DNA of 64,000 nt from assembly GCF_020523985.1 (NCBI RefSeq), contig NZ_JAIVKM010000012.1:1-64000 (forward strand), written 5' to 3'. A model generated the notes under the pieces. It saw nothing but the letters and a program-made list of their open reading frames with translations, searched no databases and was not told the DNA's origin. The translations under genes and the position numbers were made by a program. Positions 25,967 to 37,184 of the stretch are shown here, piece by piece. Each line of letters begins with the position of its first letter. Within the stretch, counting starts at the first letter, position 1. Source of the stretch: Mangrovibacter yixingensis. Lineage in GTDB: Bacteria > Pseudomonadota > Gammaproteobacteria > Enterobacterales > Enterobacteriaceae.

Positions 25967-25993
25967 AGCAGAGAAATATAAATGATGAACCGC

Positions 25994-26025
25994 AACAAAA
26001 AAGCCGCAATGTTAACCATTGCGGC
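25994..26025 (-). terminator. ssb terminator
   Basis: GCCGCAATG (26003-26011) and CATTGCGGC (26017-26025) form a 9-bp perfect stem with loop TTAAC. On the minus strand TTTTTTG follows. It lies about 50 bp past the ssb stop. Confidence 0.88.
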
Positions 26026-26077
26026 CTTGGCGAAACGCTGCGTCCCGGAATAAATACGCTTAATTTAAAATGCGCAC

Positions 26078-26626
26078 TTAGAACGGAATATCGTCGTCGA
26101 AATCCATTGGCGGTTCGTTAGACGGTGCGGGTGCACTCGGTGCCTGTTGTGGGCGAGACTGCGCGCCACCACTGAATGCAGCATTATTGCCTTGCGGCTG
26201 CTGCGGCTGACCCCAGCCACTCTGCCCGCCCTGGTTACCCTGGTTGCCACCCATTGGTGCGCCACCCTGGCCACCCTGACGACCACCCAGCATTTGCATG
26301 GTGCCGCCAACGTTAACCACGATTTCAGTGGTGTAACGTTCCTGGCCACTCTGATCCTGCCATTTACGGGTGCGCAACTGGCCTTCAATATAAACCTGTG
26401 AACCTTTACGCAGATATTCACCTGCGACCTCAGCCAGCTTGCCAAACAACACAACACGGTGCCATTCAGTCTGCTCTTTCATTTCACCGGTCTGCTTGTC
26501 ACGCCAGGATTCGGAAGTAGCCAGCGTAATGTTGGCTACTGCACCACCATTCGGCATATAGCGTACTTCCGGGTCCTGGCCCAGGTTACCGACGAGAATC
26601 ACCTTGTTTACGCCTCTGCTGGCCAT
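26078..26626 (-). CDS. ssb: Single-stranded DNA-binding protein
   Basis: Tetrameric SSB that coats single-stranded DNA in replication, repair and recombination. The 182 residues include the OB fold (1-110: [39 protein letters not shown]), a Gly/Gln-rich flexible linker (about 112-165) and the conserved acidic tip DFDDDIPF that recruits partner proteins. E. coli SSB has 178 residues; the linker accounts for the difference. It is divergent from uvrA with an SOS box between them. Confidence 0.98.
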   Translation of the reverse strand: MASRGVNKVILVGNLGQDPEVRYMPNGGAVANITLATSESWRDKQTGEMKEQTEWHRVVLFGKLAEVAGEYLRKGSQVYIEGQLRTRKWQDQSGQERYTTEIVVNVGGTMQMLGGRQGGQGGAPMGGNQGNQGGQSGWGQPQQPQGNNAAFSGGAQSRPQQAPSAPAPSNEPPMDFDDDIPF

Positions 26627-26754
26627 GATAGTCTCTCCTGAAAAACGGTTAGCGATAGTTTAAACGCGGCATTCTAACACGCCAGTTAAGCAGATTATAG
26701 TTGCGATAATGCTTCCAGGGTATCGTTGTACGTTACATGCTTTACAGAGAAACA

Positions 26755-26770
26755 CTGGATATTCATTCAG
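26755..26770. promoter_or_regulatory. LexA box of uvrA/ssb
   Basis: CTGGATATTCATTCAG has the CTG-N10-CAG form and differs from the E. coli uvrA SOS box (CTGTATATTCATTCAG) at one base. It is about 115 bp before uvrA and 130 bp before ssb, as in the shared E. coli promoter region. Confidence 0.9.
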
Positions 26771-26885
26771 GTTTTATTGTGTCATAATTAGCCGTTTCAG
26801 GTCGCCGGCTTTTCGTCTTGCTGGTTTTTAGTTGTAAAAACAAGGGCGAGAACCGGGATGACTGCATTTACTCCGGGGAAGGTGA

Positions 26886-29711
26886 ATGGACAAGATAGAA
26901 ATTCGGGGCGCCCGCACCCACAATCTGAAAAACATCAATTTGGTCATTCCGCGCGATAAACTGATTGTTGTGACGGGGCTGTCTGGGTCGGGTAAATCAT
27001 CACTGGCATTTGATACACTTTATGCAGAAGGCCAGCGCCGCTATGTTGAGTCGCTTTCAGCTTATGCGCGCCAGTTCCTTTCACTCATGGAAAAACCGGA
27101 TGTTGACCATATTGAAGGCCTCTCCCCGGCGATTTCTATTGAACAGAAATCCACATCGCATAACCCGCGTTCTACCGTCGGCACCATCACCGAAATTCAC
27201 GATTACCTGCGCCTGTTGTTTGCCCGTGTAGGCGAGCCACGCTGCCCGGATCATGATGTCCCGCTGGCTGCGCAAACCGTAAGCCAAATGGTCGATAATG
27301 TGCTGGCACAACCTGAAGGCAAACGCCTGATGCTGTTGGCACCTATCATTAAAGAACGTAAGGGTGAGCACAGCAAAACGCTGGAAAACCTGGCAAGCCA
27401 GGGCTATATCCGCGCACGTATTGACGGCGAGGTTTGCGATCTGTCCGATCCGCCTAAACTGGAACTGCAGAAAAAACACACCATCGAAGTGGTCGTGGAC
27501 CGGTTTAAAGTGCGCGAAGACCTGGCACAGCGCCTTGCTGAATCATTTGAAACTGCACTGGAATTATCTGGCGGTACTGCCGTTGTCGCCGACATGGACG
27601 ACACCAAAGCAGAGGAACTTCTGTTTTCTGCGAACTTCGCCTGCCCGATTTGCGGGTACAGCATGAGTGAACTGGAACCTCGCCTGTTCTCCTTCAACAA
27701 CCCGGCGGGGGCCTGCCCAACCTGTGACGGGCTGGGTGTACAACAATTTTTCGACCCCGAACGGGTTATTCAGAATGGCGAGCTTTCACTGGCTGGCGGC
27801 GCGATCCGTGGCTGGGATCGCCGTAATTTTTACTATTTCCAGATGCTGCGTTCACTGGCAGATCATTATGAGTTCGATATCGAAGCCCCCTGGGACAGCC
27901 TGGGTGCCGATATTCAGAAAGTGGTGCTGTATGGTTCCGGCAAAGAAACCATTGAATTTAAATATATCAACGACCGGGGCGATACCTCGGTGCGCCGTCA
28001 CCCGTTTGAAGGGGTGCTGCACAATATGGAGCGCCGTTACAAAGAAACGGAATCCAATGCGGTGCGCGAAGAGCTGGCGAAATTTATCAGTAACCGCCCC
28101 TGCACCAGTTGTGGCGGCACCCGCCTGCGCCGCGAAGCCCGCCATGTATTTGTAGAAAACACAGCGCTGCCGACTATTTCTGATATGAGCATCGGCCACG
28201 CCATGGATTTTTTCAGAAACCTGAAACTGTCCGGGCAACGGGCCAAAATTGCTGAAAAAGTATTGAAAGAAATTGGCGACCGCCTGCAATTTTTGGTGAA
28301 TGTCGGGCTGAATTACTTAACGCTGTCCCGCTCTGCGGAAACGCTTTCCGGTGGGGAAGCACAACGTATTCGTCTGGCAAGCCAGATTGGTGCCGGGCTG
28401 GTTGGGGTGATGTACGTGCTGGATGAACCCTCTATTGGGTTACACCAGCGTGATAACGAACGCCTGCTGAAAACCCTGATTCACCTGCGTAATCTGGGTA
28501 ATACCGTCATTGTGGTGGAGCACGATGAAGACGCCATTCGTGCGGCAGACCATATTATTGATATTGGGCCTGGCGCGGGTGTTCATGGTGGGAATGTGGT
28601 TGCCGAAGGCCCACTGGAAGATATTCTCGCTGTACCTGAATCACTGACCGGCCAGTACTTAAGTGGTGTGCGTAAAATTGGCGTGCCGAAAAAACGCGTC
28701 CCGGCAGACCCAAATAAAGTGTTAAAACTGAGTGGCGCCAGGGGCAATAACCTGAAAGATGTCACACTGACGCTGCCCGTCGGGTTATTTACCTGCATTA
28801 CCGGGGTTTCCGGTTCGGGTAAATCCACACTGATTAACGACACCCTGTTCCCGATTGCCCAGAAGTTACTGAATGGTGGCTCCAGCATAGAACCTGCGCC
28901 TTATCGGGAGGTTCAGGGCATTGAGCATTTCGATAAAGTTATTGATATTGACCAGAGCCCCATTGGCCGTACACCACGTTCTAACCCGGCGACCTATACC
29001 GGTATTTTCACCCCGGTGCGTGAGCTGTTTGCCGGTGTGCCGGAATCCCGTTCCCGTGGTTACACCCCCGGGCGTTTTAGTTTCAACGTGCGCGGTGGCC
29101 GCTGTGAAGCCTGCCAGGGTGATGGCGTGCTGAAAGTGGAAATGCACTTTTTGCCAGATATCTACGTACCCTGCGACCAGTGCAAAGGGAAGCGCTATAA
29201 CCGTGAAACCCTGGAAATTAAATACAAGGGTAAAAATATTCACGAAGTGCTGGATATGACCATTGAAGAAGCCCGCGAATTCTTTGATGCCGTACCGGCG
29301 CTGGCGCGTAAACTCCAAACATTAATGGATGTGGGGTTGTCCTATATTCGCCTTGGTCAATCGGCGACAACACTTTCCGGCGGTGAAGCACAGCGTGTGA
29401 AACTGGCCCGCGAGTTATCCAAGCGCGGTACAGGCCAGACGCTGTACATTCTTGATGAGCCCACAACCGGCCTGCATTTTGCCGATATTCAGCAGTTGCT
29501 CGAGGTGTTGCACCAGTTACGTGACCAGGGCAACACCATCGTGGTGATTGAGCATAATCTGGACGTAATTAAAACCGCAGACTGGATTGTTGACCTTGGG
29601 CCGGAAGGCGGCAGTGGCGGCGGGGAAATCCTGATTTCCGGCACACCAGAAACCGTTGCCGAATGCGAGGCTTCCCACACTGCGCGCTTCCTGAAACCCA
29701 TGCTGAAATAA
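26886..29711 (+). CDS. uvrA: UvrABC excinuclease subunit A
   Basis: DNA-damage recognition ATPase that loads UvrB in nucleotide excision repair. The 941 residues (E. coli 940) contain two ABC modules: Walker [10 protein letters not shown] near 31-39 and GVSGSGKST near 640, signature [11 protein letters not shown] and [11 protein letters not shown], and Walker [10 protein letters not shown] and ILDEPTTGL. Zinc-binding cysteines occur in CPICGY and CPTCDG, CTSCGG, and the C-terminal CEACQGDG and CDQCKG. The promoter has a LexA box. It ends seven bases before the convergent yjbR stop. Confidence 0.98.
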   Translation: MDKIEIRGARTHNLKNINLVIPRDKLIVVTGLSGSGKSSLAFDTLYAEGQRRYVESLSAYARQFLSLMEKPDVDHIEGLSPAISIEQKSTSHNPRSTVGTITEIHDYLRLLFARVGEPRCPDHDVPLAAQTVSQMVDNVLAQPEGKRLMLLAPIIKERKGEHSKTLENLASQGYIRARIDGEVCDLSDPPKLELQKKHTIEVVVDRFKVREDLAQRLAESFETALELSGGTAVVADMDDTKAEELLFSANFACPICGYSMSELEPRLFSFNNPAGACPTCDGLGVQQFFDPERVIQNGELSLAGGAIRGWDRRNFYYFQMLRSLADHYEFDIEAPWDSLGADIQKVVLYGSGKETIEFKYINDRGDTSVRRHPFEGVLHNMERRYKETESNAVREELAKFISNRPCTSCGGTRLRREARHVFVENTALPTISDMSIGHAMDFFRNLKLSGQRAKIAEKVLKEIGDRLQFLVNVGLNYLTLSRSAETLSGGEAQRIRLASQIGAGLVGVMYVLDEPSIGLHQRDNERLLKTLIHLRNLGNTVIVVEHDEDAIRAADHIIDIGPGAGVHGGNVVAEGPLEDILAVPESLTGQYLSGVRKIGVPKKRVPADPNKVLKLSGARGNNLKDVTLTLPVGLFTCITGVSGSGKSTLINDTLFPIAQKLLNGGSSIEPAPYREVQGIEHFDKVIDIDQSPIGRTPRSNPATYTGIFTPVRELFAGVPESRSRGYTPGRFSFNVRGGRCEACQGDGVLKVEMHFLPDIYVPCDQCKGKRYNRETLEIKYKGKNIHEVLDMTIEEAREFFDAVPALARKLQTLMDVGLSYIRLGQSATTLSGGEAQRVKLARELSKRGTGQTLYILDEPTTGLHFADIQQLLEVLHQLRDQGNTIVVIEHNLDVIKTADWIVDLGPEGGSGGGEILISGTPETVAECEASHTARFLKPMLK

Positions 29712-29718
29712 ACCGGCT

Positions 29719-30072
29719 CTAACGGGAATATTGCTGCTTCAGGGATGCAGGCAGCAATTCCAGCGCCTGCTGCCGGGCATCTTCCACCAGGTAATAAATT
29801 TGGGAGTCCGGCAGGCTTCCATCCAGCCACAGTGTGCTCCAGTGCGCTTTATTCAGCAGCGCACTGGGGAAAACATCCTCATGAGACTGACGCAACAGCT
29901 CGGCCAGTGCCGGGCTGGTTTTTAGCGAAAGTGCCGGGCGGCCATCCACTTCATGCAACATAGCGAACATCACATCGGCCAGTTTAATTTGTGTTGCGGC
30001 CCAATCGCGGTGTGCCGACTGGGTGACGCCCGGTTTATTCATACAGAATGTGAGTAACTGAGACTGGTTCAT
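29719..30072 (-). CDS. yjbR: MmcQ/YjbR family protein
   Basis: Small protein of 117 residues with the YjbR double-wing fold (E. coli 118), possibly DNA-binding; no physiological role is established. Conserved [16 protein letters not shown] and [16 protein letters not shown] are present. The ATG at 30072 overlaps the yjbQ stop as ATGA, showing translational coupling in a yjbQ-yjbR operon. Any longer reading frame upstream would lie inside yjbQ and is not likely. Confidence 0.93.
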   Translation of the reverse strand: MNQSQLLTFCMNKPGVTQSAHRDWAATQIKLADVMFAMLHEVDGRPALSLKTSPALAELLRQSHEDVFPSALLNKAHWSTLWLDGSLPDSQIYYLVEDARQQALELLPASLKQQYSR

Positions 30073-30494
30073 GGCATTGGCTCCCCTTGCAGCGTCACGG
30101 CAATACGCCGCGCGCCACCATGGATTCGGTGTTCCCCTAACCAAATCCCTTGCCATGTCCCCAGCAATACTCGCCCGCGCTGTACGGGCAAGGCTAACGA
30201 TACGCCAAGCAAAGAAGATTTGATGTGTGAGGGCATATCATCCGCCCCTTCGTAGTCGTGCTCGTAATTACCCTGGTCCGGAACCGTGCGTAAAAAATGC
30301 CGTTCCATATCGCCCCGCACAGTGGGATCACAATTTTCATTCAGCGTAAGCGAAGCAGAAGTATGCTGCAGCAATAAGTGCAACAGGCCAGTATTCACCT
30401 GGCTGATGGCAGGAATATTGCCGAGAATTTCCGCCGTGACAAGGTGAAAGCCACGAGGTTTAGCGCTGAGTGTCAGAATCTGTTGATGCCACAT
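30069..30494 (-). CDS. yjbQ: UPF0047 protein YjbQ
   Basis: Cytosolic protein of 141 residues in the YjbQ/UPF0047 family, trimeric in solved structures; E. coli YjbQ is reported to have thiamin phosphate synthase activity in vitro. The ATG at 30494 ([10 protein letters not shown]) has GGGAC upstream. Family motifs [28 protein letters not shown] and [24 protein letters not shown] are intact. It overlaps yjbR by four bases. A terminator separates it from aphA. Confidence 0.94.
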   Translation of the reverse strand: MWHQQILTLSAKPRGFHLVTAEILGNIPAISQVNTGLLHLLLQHTSASLTLNENCDPTVRGDMERHFLRTVPDQGNYEHDYEGADDMPSHIKSSLLGVSLALPVQRGRVLLGTWQGIWLGEHRIHGGARRIAVTLQGEPMP

Positions 30495-30512
30495 GGTGTT
30501 GTCCCTGGTTAA

Positions 30513-30547
30513 CAAAAAGCACACGCAGGCTATTGGGCCTGCGTGTT
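30513..30547 (-). terminator. aphA terminator
   Basis: ACACGCAGGC (30521-30530) and GCCTGCGTGT (30537-30546) make a 10-bp perfect stem with a 6-nt loop. On the minus strand TTTTTG follows. It ends the aphA transcript before yjbQ. Confidence 0.88.
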
Positions 30548-30629
30548 TAAGTGTGCAGCATTTTGCTAAAAGGTAAACCCTGTGGCATCACAAGCGGCAC
30601 AACTGGGTGGTGCACCGCCGTTCTGGTAC

Positions 30630-31340
30630 TCAGTATTCGGAGTTAACAATCACCTCTTCGCCAAATTTACCCGCAGAAGGCAACGGGCGATAAGTGGAGT
30701 TGGAGGCACGCAAAACGCGAATACCACGAATACCGGCATCGCGTGCCGCGGTGATATCGCCATCAGAGTCGCCGTAGAAAATCCGGATCTGTTTGTCCAC
30801 CAGCCAGTTTGTTTTGGTGTTCTGGCCTGGGTTATCACCGGCAAAAATAACCGGGTTCATGCTGCTGGCGGGAATGTGGAAATCGTCCTGCAAGGTTTTG
30901 GAGACCGTTTCTGTTTTTGTCTGGCTGCGCCCGGTAATAAACCAGATGCTGTCACCCCGCCGGACGTGCATATCAATCAAGGCGCGGGCCACTTCTTTAG
31001 GGATGCTGAATTCATCCCAGCCATTATTCATTTTTTCCCAAAATGCCGGGTTGCTCAGGTAGTCATTGCTGTCCGGGGAGAACATTTTCTTGCCGCGGTA
31101 AAAGCCGGGGCTTGAGAACAGCACGGTGTCATCAATGTCGAACCCAACAGCCATGGGCGGGCGGCCAAGCAGGCTATTTTCAATTTGCACCACAGATACC
31201 CAGTGAACCGGTGCCTGTGCAGCCAACTGTGCAACGTTGATACCGCTGTAAAGTGGTGGAGTGGATTCTTTGGCAACTGCGGTATGAGAAAGGGCCAGGC
31301 CCAGGAAGAGTGCGCCCAATGCGCGGGTCAGTTTATGCAT
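30630..31340 (-). CDS. aphA: Periplasmic acid phosphatase AphA
   Basis: Class B non-specific acid phosphatase of the HAD (DDDD) superfamily, hydrolysing phosphomonoesters and transferring phosphate in the periplasm. The ATG at 31340 ([17 protein letters not shown]) starts a signal peptide with cleavage after HTAVA, giving 236 residues (E. coli 237). The nucleophile motif is [11 protein letters not shown], and [16 protein letters not shown] and [17 protein letters not shown] hold the remaining catalytic and Mg-binding residues. It stands alone between tyrB and yjbQ, as in E. coli. Confidence 0.97.
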   Translation of the reverse strand: MHKLTRALGALFLGLALSHTAVAKESTPPLYSGINVAQLAAQAPVHWVSVVQIENSLLGRPPMAVGFDIDDTVLFSSPGFYRGKKMFSPDSNDYLSNPAFWEKMNNGWDEFSIPKEVARALIDMHVRRGDSIWFITGRSQTKTETVSKTLQDDFHIPASSMNPVIFAGDNPGQNTKTNWLVDKQIRIFYGDSDGDITAARDAGIRGIRVLRASNSTYRPLPSAGKFGEEVIVNSEY

Positions 31341-31506
31341 GTTATCCCTGTGTATCACGGTGTTAGTTAATCTCGTTTTGCTCATCGCGTGAATTGAGGA
31401 AAACCTTAACGTTAAGCCGGTCTTGAGGGAAGGTTTTTTTATACAAAAATAAGCAGAAAGTGTGATACCTGCCGGAATATTGCTACCCCGACAGGTAAGT
31501 AAGCAC

Positions 31507-32700
31507 TCACATCACTGCGGCAAAGGCTTCGGCAACGCGTTTAACGTTACGTGAATTCAGCCCGGCAACACACATGCGCCCGCTGGCTATCAGGTAAACC
31601 CCGAATTCATCGCGCAGGCGGTCAACCTGTGCTGCACTCAGCCCGGTGTAAGTAAACATACCCCGTTGCTTCAGGAAGTAGCTGAAATCATGGTTTGGCA
31701 GCGCTTGTTTGAGCGTTGCTACCAGTGCTTCACGCATGCTCAGAATACGCACACGCATTTCTTCCACCTGAGCCAGCCAGTCTGCTTTCAGTGCCGGGTC
31801 ATTCAGCACCAAAGACACCACTTGCGCACCGAAATTCGGTGGGCTGGAGTAGTTACGGCGTACCGTAGCTTTCAGTTGCCCTAACACCCGGCTGGCGGTA
31901 TCCGCGTCTTCGCACACCACTGACAAGCCACCAACACGCTCGCCATACAGTGAGAAGATTTTAGAGAATGAATTGCTGACCAGCGCCGGAATACCGGCAT
32001 TAGCAATGGCGCGAATGGCATAGGCGTCTTCGTCCATGCCCGCGCCAAAGCCCTGGTAGGCAATGTCCAGGAACGGAATTAACTGACGCGCCTTGAGCAC
32101 ATCCACCACCGCATCCCATTCTGCTGGCACTAAATCAGAGCCGGTCGGGTTATGGCAGCAAGGGTGTAACAACACGATGCTTTTTTCAGGCAAACCGGCA
32201 AGGGTGTCCAGCAGGGCTTGTGTGCGAACCCCTTTGGTTTCGTCATCAAACCAGGGGTAAGTACCCACTTCAAAACCCGCACCCGCGAAAATGGCAATGT
32301 GGTTTTCCCATGTTGGGTCGCTCACCCACACACCGGATTCAGGGAAATAGCGTTTCAGGAAATCGGCCCCCACTTTCAGTGCCCCTGAACCACCTAATGT
32401 CTGAATGGTTGCAATCCGCCCTTCGCGAAGCGCCGGGTGCTCTGTGCCAAAGAGCAAGGGTGCAATGGCGTTGCGATAACCACCCAGGCCTTCCATCGGC
32501 AGGTAAACAGATGCGCCATGTGGCGCTGCATTCAGGCGGGCTTCGGCTTCTGCCACGGCTCGCAATTGAGGAATAGTACCGTCTTCATCGTAATAGAGGC
32601 CGATACTCAGGTTCACTTTATTCTGGCGGGGGTCGTCTTTAAAACGTTCCATCAGCGACAGAATAGGATCGCCTGCGTAGGCGTCAACGTTCTGAAACAC
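31507..32700 (-). CDS. tyrB: Aromatic-amino-acid aminotransferase
   Basis: PLP enzyme for the last step of tyrosine, phenylalanine and leucine synthesis. The start is taken as GTG at 32700: it follows GGAG by nine bases, aligns with the E. coli initiator ([12 protein letters not shown] versus [12 protein letters not shown]) and gives exactly 397 residues. Longer frames upstream have no homology. [31 protein letters not shown] and the PLP-lysine segment [17 protein letters not shown] are present. A GTG start, rather than ATG, could lower translation. Confidence 0.96.
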   Translation of the reverse strand: MFQNVDAYAGDPILSLMERFKDDPRQNKVNLSIGLYYDEDGTIPQLRAVAEAEARLNAAPHGASVYLPMEGLGGYRNAIAPLLFGTEHPALREGRIATIQTLGGSGALKVGADFLKRYFPESGVWVSDPTWENHIAIFAGAGFEVGTYPWFDDETKGVRTQALLDTLAGLPEKSIVLLHPCCHNPTGSDLVPAEWDAVVDVLKARQLIPFLDIAYQGFGAGMDEDAYAIRAIANAGIPALVSNSFSKIFSLYGERVGGLSVVCEDADTASRVLGQLKATVRRNYSSPPNFGAQVVSLVLNDPALKADWLAQVEEMRVRILSMREALVATLKQALPNHDFSYFLKQRGMFTYTGLSAAQVDRLRDEFGVYLIASGRMCVAGLNSRNVKRVAEAFAAVM

Positions 32701-32881
32701 GCGGGGGTTCTCCTGATATCCATTGAGTAGGGGTTGCCGCAAACTAAGGCTTGTATATTCACCTGGGTTTATCTCAAGCCACAGCAACGGATAAAGCAGG
32801 TAACAACACGCTGTTTAACGGGAATAACACAATAAACCGGAAGTAGCGGGAAAGCGAGAGTAAAGCGGCGTGGATTAACGG

Positions 32882-32944
32882 TGGAACAACGATTTCAGGC
32901 GGTGTAACACTTCAGTTGATGTAACAATTCAGGTGATATAACAC
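32882..32944. repeat. 17-bp imperfect tandem repeat upstream of tyrB, downstream of alr
   Basis: TGTAACACTTCAGTTGA (32903-32919) and TGTAACAATTCAGGTGA (32920-32936) are adjacent 17-bp units, followed by a partial third (TATAACAC) and preceded by a degenerate one (TGGAACAACGATTTCAGG). It lies in the 272-bp gap between the alr stop and the tyrB start. Confidence 0.8.
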
Positions 32945-32972
32945 CGGGCGGTAACCCGCCCGGATGAATGAA

Positions 32973-34052
32973 TCAATCAAGGTAGTGCATGGCAACACGG
33001 GATGTCAGGCGGGTAATAAGTTCGTAAGCACTCACTTTTGTTACTTCCGCTATGCGTTCAACGGGTAACCCTTCCCCCCACATCACAACGCTGTCGCCGG
33101 GGTGTTCCTGTGCATCTGGCCCCAGATCAACACAAATCATATCCATGGCGACCCGGCCAACCAGTGGCACTTCACGGCCATTTACCAACACTGGCGTACC
33201 AGAAGGCGCACAACGAGGGTAACCATCGCCATACCCCATCGCCACCACGCCCAGGCGCGTATCGCGTTGGCTCACCCAGGTGCCGCCGTAGCCTACTGGT
33301 TCACCAGCTTTGTGGTCACGTACCGCAATCAGGCTGGATGTCAGGCTCATGGCCGGCTGGAAGCCAAAATCGGCCCCCCAGGGTTTGTGGTCCAGCGGAG
33401 AAACACCATAGAGAATAATCCCCGGACGTACCCAGTCAAAATGAGACTGAGGCCAGAGCAAAATACCGCCCGAAGCCGCGATAGATTTCAGGCCAGGTTT
33501 CCCTTCAGCAAAATGGTTAAAAATAGCCAGTTGCTGTTCGGTCGCCCCCACTTCCGGTTCATCGGCACGGGCAAAATGGCTGACGATATTTACCGGTTGG
33601 CGCACATTTTTGCACTGGCTCAGGCGGGCATAAAACGCTTCTGCTTTTTCCGGGCGAACCCCCAGGCGGTGCATACCGGTATCGAGCTTCATCCACACCG
33701 TGACTGGCTGGCTCAGTTGCGCCTGTTCGAGGGCTTCAAGTTGTTCTTCGCTGTGCACCGCAGTATGAAACTGCTGGCTGGCGATAACCGGCAGGTCGCT
33801 GGCATTAAAAAAGCCTTCCAGCAGTAAAACAGGTTGGGTGATGCCCCCTTCGCGCAGGCGGATGGCCTCTTCCAGGCGGGCAACGCCGAACGCATCGGCA
33901 TCAGGCAGGGTACGGGCCGTTTCTACCAAACCATGCCCATAAGCGTTTGCTTTCACAACTGCCACCAGGCGGCTGGACGGAGCCAGTTCACGCAGGCGTT
34001 GCAGGTTATGTCGCAGAGCGCGGCGGTTAATCACAACAGTTGCCGCTTGCAT
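32973..34052 (-). CDS. alr: Alanine racemase, biosynthetic
   Basis: PLP enzyme interconverting L- and D-alanine for peptidoglycan. The 359 residues equal the E. coli Alr length. The TIM barrel contains [11 protein letters not shown] with the PLP lysine Lys34, and the C-terminal beta domain follows the catalytic tyrosine in [26 protein letters not shown] and the arginine-bearing [10 protein letters not shown] segment are conserved. It is 14 bp downstream of dnaB, suggesting co-transcription. Confidence 0.97.
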   Translation of the reverse strand: MQAATVVINRRALRHNLQRLRELAPSSRLVAVVKANAYGHGLVETARTLPDADAFGVARLEEAIRLREGGITQPVLLLEGFFNASDLPVIASQQFHTAVHSEEQLEALEQAQLSQPVTVWMKLDTGMHRLGVRPEKAEAFYARLSQCKNVRQPVNIVSHFARADEPEVGATEQQLAIFNHFAEGKPGLKSIAASGGILLWPQSHFDWVRPGIILYGVSPLDHKPWGADFGFQPAMSLTSSLIAVRDHKAGEPVGYGGTWVSQRDTRLGVVAMGYGDGYPRCAPSGTPVLVNGREVPLVGRVAMDMICVDLGPDAQEHPGDSVVMWGEGLPVERIAEVTKVSAYELITRLTSRVAMHYLD

Positions 34053-34066
34053 GTTTATTCCTTCAA

Positions 34067-35482
34067 TTATTCTTCGTCGTATTGCGGGCCTGCATAGTTA
34101 TCGAAGCGCGACCATTGCCCGTTAAAGGTCAGACGCACAGTCCCGATGGGGCCGTTACGTTGCTTACCGATAATAATTTCCGCGATGCCTTTCAGATCAC
34201 TGTTCTCGTGATACACCTCATCGCGGTAGATGAACATAATTAAGTCGGCATCCTGTTCAATGGAGCCGGATTCACGCAAGTCTGAGTTGACCGGGCGTTT
34301 ATCTGCTCGTTGTTCCAGTGAACGGTTAAGCTGAGACAGCGCTACTACTGGCACCTGAAGCTCTTTTGCCAGCGCTTTCAAAGAACGGGAGATTTCGGCG
34401 ATTTCCAGGGTACGGTTGTCTGACAAAGACGGCACGCGCATTAGCTGGAGGTAGTCGATCATTATCAGGCTTAAGCCATCGTGCTCACGGAAAATACGCC
34501 GGGCGCGAGAGCGAACCTCTGTCGGAGTCAGGCCGGAAGAATCGTCAATGTACATATTGCGCTTCTCCAGCAAAATCCCCATGGTGCCGGAGATACGCGC
34601 CCAGTCTTCATCGTCTAACTGGCCGGTACGGATACGTGTCTGGTCGACGCGTGACAAAGATGCCAGCATACGCATCATTATCTGTTCGCCGGGCATTTCC
34701 AGGCTGAAAATCAGCACCGGTTTATCTTGCAACATGGCGGCGTTTTCGCACAAGTTCATGGCGAAGGTGGTTTTCCCCATGGAGGGGCGCGCCGCGACAA
34801 TAATTAAGTCTGACCGTTGCAGGCCTGCAGTTTTCTTGTTGAGGTCCTGGTAACCGGTATCAACCCCAGTCACACCATCGTGCGGTTGCTGGTAAAGCGT
34901 TTCAATACGCGCAACTGTCGCTTCCAGGATCTGGTCAACCGATTTGGGGCCTTCATCTTTGCTGGCGCGGTTTTCCGCTATCTGGAATACCCGTGACTCA
35001 GCCAGGTCGAGCAAATCTTCGCTGGTGCGCCCTTGTGGATCAAACCCGGCATCCGCTATTTCGTTGGCAACGGCAATCATTTCACGCACAACAGCACGTT
35101 CACGGACGATATCTGCATAAGCGCTAATATTCGCTGCACTTGGTGTGTTTTTTGATAACTCAGCCAGGTATGCAAAACCGCCAACACTTTCCAGTTGCCC
35201 CTGGCGCTCCAGTGATTCGGACAGCGTTATCAGGTCAATGGGGTTGCCAGTTTCCTGCAGGCGGTGCATTTCCGTAAAAATAAGCCGGTGCTGCCGGGTA
35301 TAAAAGTCTTCCGAGACTACGCGCTCGGCAACATCGTCCCAGCGTTCATTATCCAGCATTAACCCGCCCAACACTGATTGCTCCGCTTCAAGAGAATGCG
35401 GAGGAACTTTCAGCCCGGCCACTTGCGGATCACGCGGTTCGCGCGGCTCAGCGGGTTTGTTGAAGGGTTTATTTCCTGCCAT
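34067..35482 (-). CDS. dnaB: Replicative DNA helicase DnaB
   Basis: Hexameric 5'-3' helicase of the replication fork. The ATG at 35482 ([10 protein letters not shown]) gives 471 residues, as in E. coli; an earlier in-frame start would add 14. The N-terminal domain (about 25-170, [20 protein letters not shown]) is followed by the RecA-like ATPase with Walker [10 protein letters not shown], Walker [11 protein letters not shown], and [12 protein letters not shown] with [22 protein letters not shown]. No intein or insertion is present. It is divergent from qorA. Confidence 0.98.
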   Translation of the reverse strand: MAGNKPFNKPAEPREPRDPQVAGLKVPPHSLEAEQSVLGGLMLDNERWDDVAERVVSEDFYTRQHRLIFTEMHRLQETGNPIDLITLSESLERQGQLESVGGFAYLAELSKNTPSAANISAYADIVRERAVVREMIAVANEIADAGFDPQGRTSEDLLDLAESRVFQIAENRASKDEGPKSVDQILEATVARIETLYQQPHDGVTGVDTGYQDLNKKTAGLQRSDLIIVAARPSMGKTTFAMNLCENAAMLQDKPVLIFSLEMPGEQIMMRMLASLSRVDQTRIRTGQLDDEDWARISGTMGILLEKRNMYIDDSSGLTPTEVRSRARRIFREHDGLSLIMIDYLQLMRVPSLSDNRTLEIAEISRSLKALAKELQVPVVALSQLNRSLEQRADKRPVNSDLRESGSIEQDADLIMFIYRDEVYHENSDLKGIAEIIIGKQRNGPIGTVRLTFNGQWSRFDNYAGPQYDEE

Positions 35483-35615
35483 AGTGAAAGGGTTTACCAA
35501 AAATTGAACGGGGAAACGTGGCATTATACCTGAAAACCGTCAGTTTGCAGGCAGTGGAATTCACTTACCTGTATCAGTAAACCACGATACCCGCACAGGA
35601 GGCAGCGAAACAGTT

Positions 35616-36599
35616 ATGGCAACGCGTATTGAATTTACCAAACATGGCGGCCCCGACGTGTTACACGCCGTGGACTGGACGCCCCCCGAACCTGGCGACA
35701 ACGAAGTCCAGGTTGAAAATAAAGCCATAGGTATCAACTACATTGATACCTATATTCGTAGTGGGTTATATCCCCCGCCTTCGCTGCCCAGTGGGTTGGG
35801 AACGGAAGCGGCGGGCATCGTTGCTAAAACCGGTAAAAATGTTACCCATTTTCGCCCTGGTGACCGGGTGGTTTACGCGCAGAGTTCGTTAGGTGCTTAC
35901 AGCAGCGTACACAATGTGCCTGAACATAACCTGGCTCTGCTTCCCACGGCAATTTCCTTTGAGCAGGCAGCGGCTTCTTTTCTCAAAGGGCTAACCGTGT
36001 TTTACCTGTTACGTAAAACCTATGAAATCAAACCCGGTGAAATGTTTTTGTTCCACGCCGCGGCGGGTGGTGTTGGGCTGATTGCCTGCCAGTGGGCTAA
36101 AGCGCTGGGAGCAAAGCTGATTGGTACTGTTGGTTCAGCACAGAAAGCTGAGCGGGCTATGCAGGCCGGAGCCTGGGCCACCATCAACTACCGTGAAGAA
36201 GACATTGCCGGGCGGGTTCGCGCGTTAACTGGCGGGAAAAAATTGCCGGTTGTGTATGATTCGGTTGGTAAAGACACCTGGGAATCTTCACTTGATTGCC
36301 TGCAGCGCCGGGGTTTGATGGTTAGTTTCGGTAATGCTTCCGGGCCGGTCACAGGTGTAAATCTTGGTATCCTCAACCAGAAAGGTTCGCTGTATGTAAC
36401 CCGCCCTTCACTCAATGGTTACGTCACTAACCGGGAAGAATTGCAGGAAGCGAGCAGTGAACTGTTTTCACTGATTGCCAGCGGCGTGATTAAAGTCCAG
36501 GTGGCACAAGCGCAGAAATTTGCTCTGGCAGATGCGGCCCATGCACATAAGATTTTGGAAAGCCGCCAGACTCAGGGCTCGAGCCTGTTAATTCCCTGA
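35616..36599 (+). CDS. qorA: NADPH quinone oxidoreductase 1
   Basis: Zinc-free medium-chain reductase that reduces quinones with NADPH; 327 residues, as E. coli QorA. The N-terminal GroES-like domain runs to about 120, followed by the nucleotide-binding fold with AAAGGVGLIACQWAKALGA and VVYDSVGKDTWESSLDCL. No zinc-ligand cysteine cluster occurs. AGGAGG lies about 13 bases before the ATG, a long spacing. Single transcription unit ending in a strong terminator. Confidence 0.96.
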   Translation: MATRIEFTKHGGPDVLHAVDWTPPEPGDNEVQVENKAIGINYIDTYIRSGLYPPPSLPSGLGTEAAGIVAKTGKNVTHFRPGDRVVYAQSSLGAYSSVHNVPEHNLALLPTAISFEQAAASFLKGLTVFYLLRKTYEIKPGEMFLFHAAAGGVGLIACQWAKALGAKLIGTVGSAQKAERAMQAGAWATINYREEDIAGRVRALTGGKKLPVVYDSVGKDTWESSLDCLQRRGLMVSFGNASGPVTGVNLGILNQKGSLYVTRPSLNGYVTNREELQEASSELFSLIASGVIKVQVAQAQKFALADAAHAHKILESRQTQGSSLLIP

Positions 36600-36628
36600 C
36601 AGAAAATTGGTAATAATACAAATGATTA

Positions 36629-36658
36629 GGGCTTCCCGCAGGAAGCCCTTCATTTTTT
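36629..36658 (+). terminator. qorA terminator
   Basis: GGGCTTCC (36629-36636) and GGAAGCCC (36641-36648) form a perfect stem with loop CGCA and are followed by TTCATTTTTT. Confidence 0.92.
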
Positions 36659-36812
36659 ATAGTTCGCGCTGAATTTGTAGGGTACAGCTGCGATGAATTT
36701 GGTAGATAGCCAAAACATAGTGACAGATTTAATAAGTAAATAATATGTTGTTAACGGAAAAGTTGTAAAAAAGTTCCAAGGTTGTGATCAGGCGCTCAAA
36801 CGTCCCGCCCTA

Positions 36813-37055
36813 TCAACGCATATCGCGGCGATAGTGTGAGCGTGATTGGGTATTGTTACCATTAATGGCCCTGATAACCCACACCGCGACAATAGCCAGC
36901 AGTAACCAGGGCAACATTTTGAGCATTAGCACCAGCAGCCCGCCAAAGAACATCACGCCCATAGCGACCAGCAACGCAACAAAAACCCCCACCAGCGATA
37001 CACCGGTCACCAGCAGCATAATAAAAAAGCCCAGCACAAATAACAGTTCCAGCAT
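36813..37055 (-). CDS. pspG: Phage-shock protein G
   Basis: Small inner-membrane effector of the phage-shock response, which answers membrane stress. The 80 residues carry two hydrophobic segments (about 4-32 and 34-62) and the polar tail INGNNTQSRSHYRR. GGAGG precedes the ATG. In E. coli pspG is transcribed by sigma-54 RNA polymerase with PspF; a sigma-54-like promoter lies just upstream here. Confidence 0.93.
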   Translation of the reverse strand: MLELLFVLGFFIMLLVTGVSLVGVFVALLVAMGVMFFGGLLVLMLKMLPWLLLAIVAVWVIRAINGNNTQSRSHYRRDMR

Positions 37056-37087
37056 CGTTAGTACCTCCAGGTAATAATCAGAGGTAT

Positions 37088-37104
37088 TACAAGAAACATG
37101 CCAA
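37088..37104 (-). promoter_or_regulatory. Putative sigma-54 promoter of pspG
   Basis: On the minus strand TTGGCATGTTTCTTGTA aligns with the sigma-54 consensus YTGGCACGRNNNTTGCW: the -24 GG is exact and the -12 GC reads GT. The start would fall about 20 bp before the pspG ATG. Assignment also rests on the known PspF/sigma-54 control in E. coli. Confidence 0.65.
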
Positions 37105-37124
37105 AATATAATTACATGATTTTA

Positions 37125-37154
37125 AAATAAAAAACCCCAGCACACAGGCTGGGA
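37125..37154 (-). terminator. dusA terminator
   Basis: CCCAGC (37136-37141) and GCTGGG (37148-37153) form a 6-bp stem with a 6-nt loop. On the minus strand GTTTTTTATTTT follows. Confidence 0.85.
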
Positions 37155-37184
37155 TATAGCGAATTTAACGATTATTGCGTCAAT

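Noticed and set aside
25798-26019. Minus-strand frame with repeated Leu-Ile-Cys-Leu-Ser-Ala-Tyr pattern
   Set aside because: It is the translation of the 8-bp tandem repeat; it overlaps the LysR gene end and has no start signal.
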